Source of the DNA: Symbiodinium natans
Lineage: Eukaryota; Sar; Dinophyceae; Suessiales; Symbiodiniaceae
Reading direction: 5' to 3'
NCBI GenBank assembly: GCA_905221605.1
Contig: CAJNDS010002102.1
Span: 1,419,147 to 1,483,146, forward strand
Length of the DNA: 64,000 nucleotides
The stretch's first letter is position 1. Every line of letters begins with the position of its first letter. The translations under genes and the position numbers were made by a program. The notes below the pieces were generated by a model. That model searched no databases. It had not been told where the DNA came from and saw only the letters and a program-made list of their open reading frames with translations. This document shows, piece after piece, positions 53,401 to 60,800 of the stretch.

Positions 53401-56400
53401 CGACACCAAGTCGAGCCATGCATCGTGCCCTGGTGGCATCTCTCCAGGCGCAGATTCGTCAAGGCTTAGGCCTTAGGGTTTAGGGCTTGGGTTTAAGGTT
53501 TCGGGTTTAGGGAACTGCGTCTTGAAGTCTTGTTACAGCTACTGCCAAGGCTGGCCGAGCGGCTGAAGTACATTGAGCAGTTGCTCGGTGACTCCGTGAG
53601 CAAGCATGGCCAGGACCGCTCACCCCCCAAGCTCCCCCCAAACCCAAACTCATCCAAGCTCCCTAGCTTGGGCTCAGGGAGCGTGTGCCAAACCTCTCCT
53701 TCCGAACAGGAGCTGGCGGATGCCAAGGCCAAGCTCGACGAAATGCACGTGCGCGTCACGGGCTGCGAGGCCCCTTTGCAAGCGTTCGCAAAGCTCGGGT
53801 AGCTCGACTCCCAAGGCGAAGTCTGCTGAAAACCTTTTGATCAGTAGTCCCATCTCTCGACAAGCCGAGCTTGTTTGTGCATCCCAAAAGCTTTTGAAGC
53901 TCCCTTCTTTCCCTGAAACCAGGCCCATGGGGACTCCTTAAAGAAGGACCACCACGGCAGCCAGGCCGTGCGAAGGGCCGGGATGATGGTCGGGGGTACG
54001 ATCGTCCCTATCAGGACTCTTAGTAAGTTAGTATAAGGGGGGAGCATCCCAACTTTTGTGCTCGAGCTCCTTGTTTGGTGTGGCTGATCGTGGCCCCCTT
54101 TTTCCCGGAAGCTCTGGGCTCCGCACCCCCTCCCCTCCCCCTTCCCCGCGTGTGTTGGACACTTAAGGGCTGTTTGACTTGGGATTCCTTCAAGAGTCCT
54201 CAAAAAAAATAGTTTTGTCTACAGGAAAACTGTCCCTGAAAACCCACCGTCGGTGTCGCTAAGAGAATGCCTTTGGGTCCGCTGAGTGGATAAGCTGGAG
54301 TCAGCTGGAGTCCGCTGGAGTTCGCTGGGCCGTCTGCTGGGTCCGCTGCGTCGGAGTCTTCTGAGCCCGCTGGGTCTTTCAGGACTGGAGAGAGAGAGCA
54401 CCGTGTCAAATGGATGCGAAGCTTCCAAGGCCCCCCCCCCCCCCAACAACAACAAAGCAACAAACGGCGAACAAAATCAAAGCGCCCTACGTGGGAGGTG
54501 CGGCTCGAGGAGCACCATGCCACACTGGCCCAGCGCCTGGACTTCCTGGAGAAGGCTGGGGAAGGGCGACGGGTGACGGCGTTCTCTGGTGGGGTCCCTC
54601 AGTTTGGCCCCCTTAAGCTTGGTTTCGGGCTCTAGGGACATGGGTTGCAGAGATTTTACAGTCGGCCGAAGGCCATGGGCGACTCCTTTGAGAAGCACGC
54701 GAAGGCTGGACTTTTCCGTAGACTTCTCAGGCCTCCCAAATGAGCTCAGTACCCTTCCATAGAGGCGCGTGCCTTTTTGTGGAATCTCTACAGTGTTTTT
54801 CTATGGTGTACTTGTTGATCAAGGTTCACTTTGGCGCTGTGGGCGTGTGGTTCAGGTCCTAGCCGTGACCCGTTCAGTTTTATAGTATTTATCGACCTAG
54901 ATCGAATATATCGAATGTCGACCCAGTTGTTGTACATCAACTTTCGGGCATCCCTAGCTACGCTGCGGTAGTGTTTGCTCTCTTTGTCGGGGGGGGCGGG
55001 GGGGGTGGGTACTGGAGTCTTGCTGTCTTCGTTCCATATGCCTGGCCAGGATTTGCGTCAACCTTGGAGTAGGTGTCTAAATTTGGCCATCCTAGGCATT
55101 CTTCGCTAGAGGCATCCCTCAGGAAGCCCCAATGGTTTTGCTGTGAAAGCGGTCTGCTGTTCAGCAGGAAAGTGCTGCAGCTTTTGGTTTGGAGGGTTGC
55201 CGACATACTCTGGGCTTCTTGTGTAGACTTGTGCACGCCCTTGACGATCATGCGAGGCACGCGAGAACTTCCGCGTGCAGACAGTAGGTAGCTCGCACGC
55301 ATTCGCAAAGCACGACGTCGCTACGTGCGACAATCCGGAGTCGTTGTGGTGACCGTGGATGCCAATCACAAGCCACAGCAGTTTCTACGAATGCTGTGCC
55401 ACTGGGGATCCAGAGTTCGTGGGGTTGACTTCGGACGTTTCCAGTAGTTTTTTGTCTCCCATGCCTGCAGCGAGATAGTTTCTGGCCACTTCGCCTCAGC
55501 CATTTCTTTCAGGAGATGGCGGCGAAGGTGGATGCTGTGCCCAGCACTGAGAGCCCTCATTGAAGCCCCAAACCCTAAGCCCTAAGCCCCCTGGAACCCT
55601 GAAGCCTAAACCCTGGAACCCCTAAAACTTAAACCCCGGAACTAGAACCCCAAACCCCGAGCCTCTTGGGGTGAAGCAGGCAGGCGTCAAGCGTCAAACC
55701 TTGAGGCTTCGAGGCTCTGGATGAATTGGAGTCCCTCTAGGAGTCCGGTAAGGTAGCGGCACCCGCACTTCCATCCACACCACCCTCGACGTTCAGTTGA
55801 AGCCGGGGGTTCGTGGTTCGTGTGCTTGCACCCCCCCCCACCCACCCCCCTGTGCCAGGAAGAAGGATGTTCCAAGAGAGCCCTCGAGTCTTGTGATGAT
55901 GCAAACTTTATAGGTATGGATTCACATCTAGTTTTTGAATCCATGAACGAAGCACCTACCCTAAACGTTGAGACGCCAAAGACTGCAAACCCCCAAGCGA
56001 GCACCGAGCCAACTCCCAAACCCTCCCCAGCTCCCAGCTCCCAGAGACATCCGGAGATCCTGAGGCACTCCCGTGTAGCTGACGAGCGCGCAGCCCGAGA
56101 GGATCGCCCGTCTTTTGGAGGTTGTTAGGGTTTCCGAGATTCGGGGTACCTTATTGGGGTCCTTTTTCTAAGGGAGTCCTACTCTTTTTTTTTCATAGTT
56201 TTTGTTTTTTTAAATTTGGGGTCGCTTATTTTGGCAAACTCCCATATGCGGAGGACGGCTGGATGTGTGCGTTCTCAGCTCTGGAATTCTGCGGAGTATC
56301 GAGGGGACAGCCCCGGGCTTCGTGAACATCCTGAAACCTTGAACTCAACCAAAGAACCCTGCAACCTGCACCCTGACGCAAACTCCCGGATCCTACTAGT

Positions 56401-57776
56401 ATTGAAAGGCCCACGGCGCGTCCCTGGACACCCTGAAGAAGGCCCACAGCAGCCTCCAAAGCTTGATCCTCAGCAGGGCACAGGAGTCTTGGAGTTCCTT
56501 ATGGTTGGTTGCATTGCTTTGCGTACGAAAGAAGTGCCAGTATGCAATGAGAGCCGCCCACGCCAGCATGACCCCCTGGACGCTGTTGCTCAATCTGGTG
56601 ACCTGTTCACAGAGAAAGTCTGACGTTTCATGTTCGTTTGCTATCATAGGTGAAGAGGACGCGTAGCGGCATCGATTGAGCTGTGCAGCCTCTCGGCGCA
56701 TGCCGAAATCTTGTCTTGTCGTGTTGTCCTATGCACGTTCGAATCCAGCCCCTGGCAACCCGAAACTGCCGTAACGGGCAACTTTTCCGACAGGGACAAG
56801 GAGGCGGCCGAGTTGCCGGAGTACGGCAGGGGAGGAACCAGGGCAAGAATGGAAGATGTGCAGTCGAAGTGGCGGCCATGCCAGGCGACCAAATTTGCCC
56901 CCCAGAATCGCCATCTTCAGAACTGAAAAGATAACCGAGCGGCCATGGATGCCCTCCCCGCAGTGGAGCAGATGCAAGTAAAACCTCTTGCGATTCGGCG
57001 GGACTGCAGGGCCGTGGTGTGTGAGTCGGGGAAAGTCTCGACAAAAAATGGCCGACCATTCTCCTGAGAAGAACAAGGAGGAGAAGGACCGGCTCGTGAA
57101 TCTTGGTGCATGGCCTGCAGGTATTCCGCACCGCCGAAAGGTGCTGACAGGGACCCGCTCTCCCGCCCGAAGAGGCCGCGCAGAGAGGTTTTGGAAGCTG
57201 CGGGCAATGTTGCGAAGGCGGACAACGCTTTGATTGTTTGCTTGTGCAATGTGCTTGCACCTTAAGCCCAAACCCCCAACCCTTGAAGCCCTGCCCTCTC
57301 CCATATCAAGGTGAGAAGTTGGCGCTGGAGAAGCCGGCGCCTTGTGGGGTTGAGGCGGCAGAGGCTTCTCCGTGTATTTTGTTCTACTCGTAGGGGGGGT
57401 TGCGGGACTTGTTGTTTGGGCATCCGGGTGTTGGTTGGATGGGGGCTCTTTTTCTGGGCGGGGCAACCTGAACACCGAACCCCGAAGCCCAAGCCCGCAA
57501 ATTCCTAAACCTACATAGCTTACACACTCAACTGTACCCTACACATCGAAAGCGGCTCCTGCCGAACTTCCCTCCCCCAAACGCCCTAAACTCCCTAAAC
57601 GCACTGAATTCCCTAAACTCCCTGACCTCTACTAGACATCCCAAAGCCTCGAAGCCTAAACCCTCCAGTCTTAGGAGCCACGCCAATCTGGCAGAACGCT
57701 TGGAGAAGGCCTGCGCTCGGTGTGGGGTTGACGTTAGAGAACCCATCTGGGCGAACTGAGCACAGCCCCCCTTTCC

Positions 57777-57830
<54 letters not shown>

Positions 57831-60800
57831 CCCCTGTTGGTTGGGTATTTAAATTTGGACCCTATGAATTTGAATATGACTCCTCTTAATTTTCAAAATG
57901 TTGAGTATGATTCCATTGAAAGAATTTTCTTTGAAAATTCAATATGGTTTCCATTATTTCTCAGAGGATTCTCATGAATTTTCAGAGAAATTCTTAGATT
58001 CGTATTAAAGTTCCTGGGAATCATATTAAATAGTATGAAAATTAATAGGAATCGTATTTGCTTTGGGGCGTGAGACAGCGGTCTCTCAAAAGATTTATGA
58101 TTTATTCAGTTATAGTAGCCGCAGTAGAAATACAAGTGAGAATAAATGGTAAGACTTAGTGTTGCAGGTACAAGGTTTCAAAAAACGCCCTAGACTACAA
58201 GCTTAGTCTCCCTACGCCAAACTTTCTAAGGCCCTGGTGGATGGTTCTGCTTGTTGCTGGCAGGTGCACAGCACACTCACCAGCTCGGCGCCCAGCTTCT
58301 CTGCCCGACAGCTCTACCGAGAAGAGGGCATTGCTTGGGCCTCCCATGGGCCCTTTTATGTTTTGGCATTGCTGTATCTAGAACCCAAACCGAAATCTGC
58401 TCAGACCAAGATCGCCCATCATCTCGTGCCAGCAAACGACGCCAAGGCCCAACCGCCATGACCTTGACGCTCAGGTCAGAAAGCACATCAGGATGTCACC
58501 CACGCGTCCCTGAGGCACGCCGTGCCACCATAGGAACGCCTCCTTGCAATATCTTACTGGTTCTTCGTGGTGGAATGTGGCGAACTAGCGAATCAGGCGC
58601 CTTTTATAGTCTAGGTGGGTTCAGGTATGGCTTGATCATGTATAGTAAACTCCAGAAGTTTGGAACATGGTTTCAGGATGAGTGCAGCCGGGATTCCCTT
58701 TAGTATACCTTTTGGGGCATGGGGAGAAGGATGTTCCGACTTTTTGGGGCTTACTGTAGGAGGGTTGTAGTGTATCTCATGCCCAAGCTCCCTGTTAAAG
58801 CTTCCAGCAAGACGGAGCCACCTCCACATCGCCAGGGAGCGAGTGGAGTTCCTGGAGTCTACCATCGGGGACAATGCGGACAAGCATGACAAGCACACCA
58901 AGGAGACCACTCGGGTTTGGAGTTTGGGGTTTAGGTTTTTAGGGGCTTAGGGTTTGAGTACGAGGGCCTCACGAGTTGTTGTGGCTTCGGGGCGGAGGCG
59001 CACGAGCCGAGGGGGACGGCTGAAGGTTCGAGCCACAAGAGCTCTTCTTGCGCCCTCAACCCAAACCCAGGCCCAGAACCTCTCCGTGCAAGCATAAAGC
59101 CCGAGCGACGCACAGAAGAGCCCCTCAGCTTCAAGCCCCCGGAGGCGTTGGCCGAGCTCCACGCGAAGGTGACCAGTGACGTGAAGTCCAGCCATTCTTC
59201 GACCCCCTGGCGCTGTTTGCGGGTTCAGGGAACTTCAGGGAAAGGGTCTAGGAGGGGTTTGGGAGTGGTTGATGAGGTTTAGGAGGGGTTTAGGTCTTTG
59301 AGGGAGTTGAGAGCTTCGAGGGCTTCGAGGGCTTTGAGGTCTTTTGAGGCTTGAAGCCAGGGCATGGCAACTTGTCAAATGGACTACGGGAGATCTGGTG
59401 CGGGTCGAGGGCATCATGACATGGAAAGCACCTGAAGCTTGAACCTCGCCCCAGGCGAGGCCTCGTGAAAATTCACCCGGGGGCTCTTTTCTGCACGTCT
59501 CCAACAGACGTTCTTGCGTGCTTTTGCTACTGACTCCCAGGGTGTCTGAGCGGCTCGACTACATCGAGCAGATGCTCGGGGACTCCGCGGGCAAGCATGC
59601 CAAGGACTGCCCGTGGCCACCCGAAACCCCACCCAAGCCACGCCAATCGCAAGCAACAACATTGGCAAGTTATCGACTCTTGTCTTAAAAAAACCCCCTG
59701 AACCCTCAACCCTAAATCCTAAGTATTCTGCCTTTGGAGGAGCTGGGGGAAGCGAAGGCGAGGCTGGAGGAGATGCACGCGCGCGTCGCCGAGTGCGAGA
59801 CCCACGGAGAGCACATCGACACGCTGAAGAAGGCCCACAACGCCCTCACCGGCAGCAAGGCGCGCTGAGAAAAGTGTTGGGGGCCTTTAGGGGCCTTGGG
59901 GTTTAGGGTTCAGGGTTTAGGGTTTAGGGTTTTGAGTTCAGGGTTGAGGGTTTTGTTTTCGGAGCCCGTGGCATTGCGCAGGCCAAGCTTGATGAGAAGC
60001 TCGTGGAGAATCATGCCTCGCTGAGCCAGCGCATGGACTTCTTGGAGAAGGCCTCGGGATTGGGGCATCTATTGTTCTATTCTATTCTGACTATCCATAT
60101 TTTGTATAATGACCTCATTGTATTTTTCTTGTATGATGGTATTCCCATCTTCTTGTCTTCTTATCATGCAATGTCGCTCCCTTCGGCCTTGTGCTTAAGG
60201 CTATGGGCGACTCCTTTGACAAGCACGCCAAGGCCTGGCTCGCAACAGAAGGGAATCGTGTGGTTTCCTTAGGGGCCGAAGCGTCCGCCACCTTTTGCTG
60301 TGCCAGTATGTGCTTGCAAACTTGGGGCATGCGTGGCAGGTGCCATGAAAGCGCGCCTCTAAACGGTTCTTTCAGGAACAAGCCCCAATAGGCTGTGGAG
60401 AAACAGACCCGGGAGGAGCTGGCTTCCACGGCGGCGAAGGTGGATGCTGCGCGGCTTGGCTGGTTCTTGCGCGTCTCGAACGCCCAGCTCGCCTCGTGAC
60501 TGGCGTTTCTTTTTGGAGTCGCGATCCTAAGCCCCCGAAGCTCCTGAGCTCACGTGAGCCTTAAGGGCCCTTCTGTTCGACCCTTGTACTCCAGTTGAGG
60601 CACACCCGGGTCTCCGACGAGCGCATCGCTCGCGAGGCCTTTGTCTTTGCCAGCGAGTGCAGATGCACTCGCTTTCTGTCTCCGGCTTTTTGTCCCGCCT
60701 TTAGGCGCATTTGAGGGGGTCATCTTTGGGTTTCTCAACTCGAGCGATTTCCAAGCACAAGTCAGTATGGGAATAGGACAAAATGCCAAACAGACTAGCC

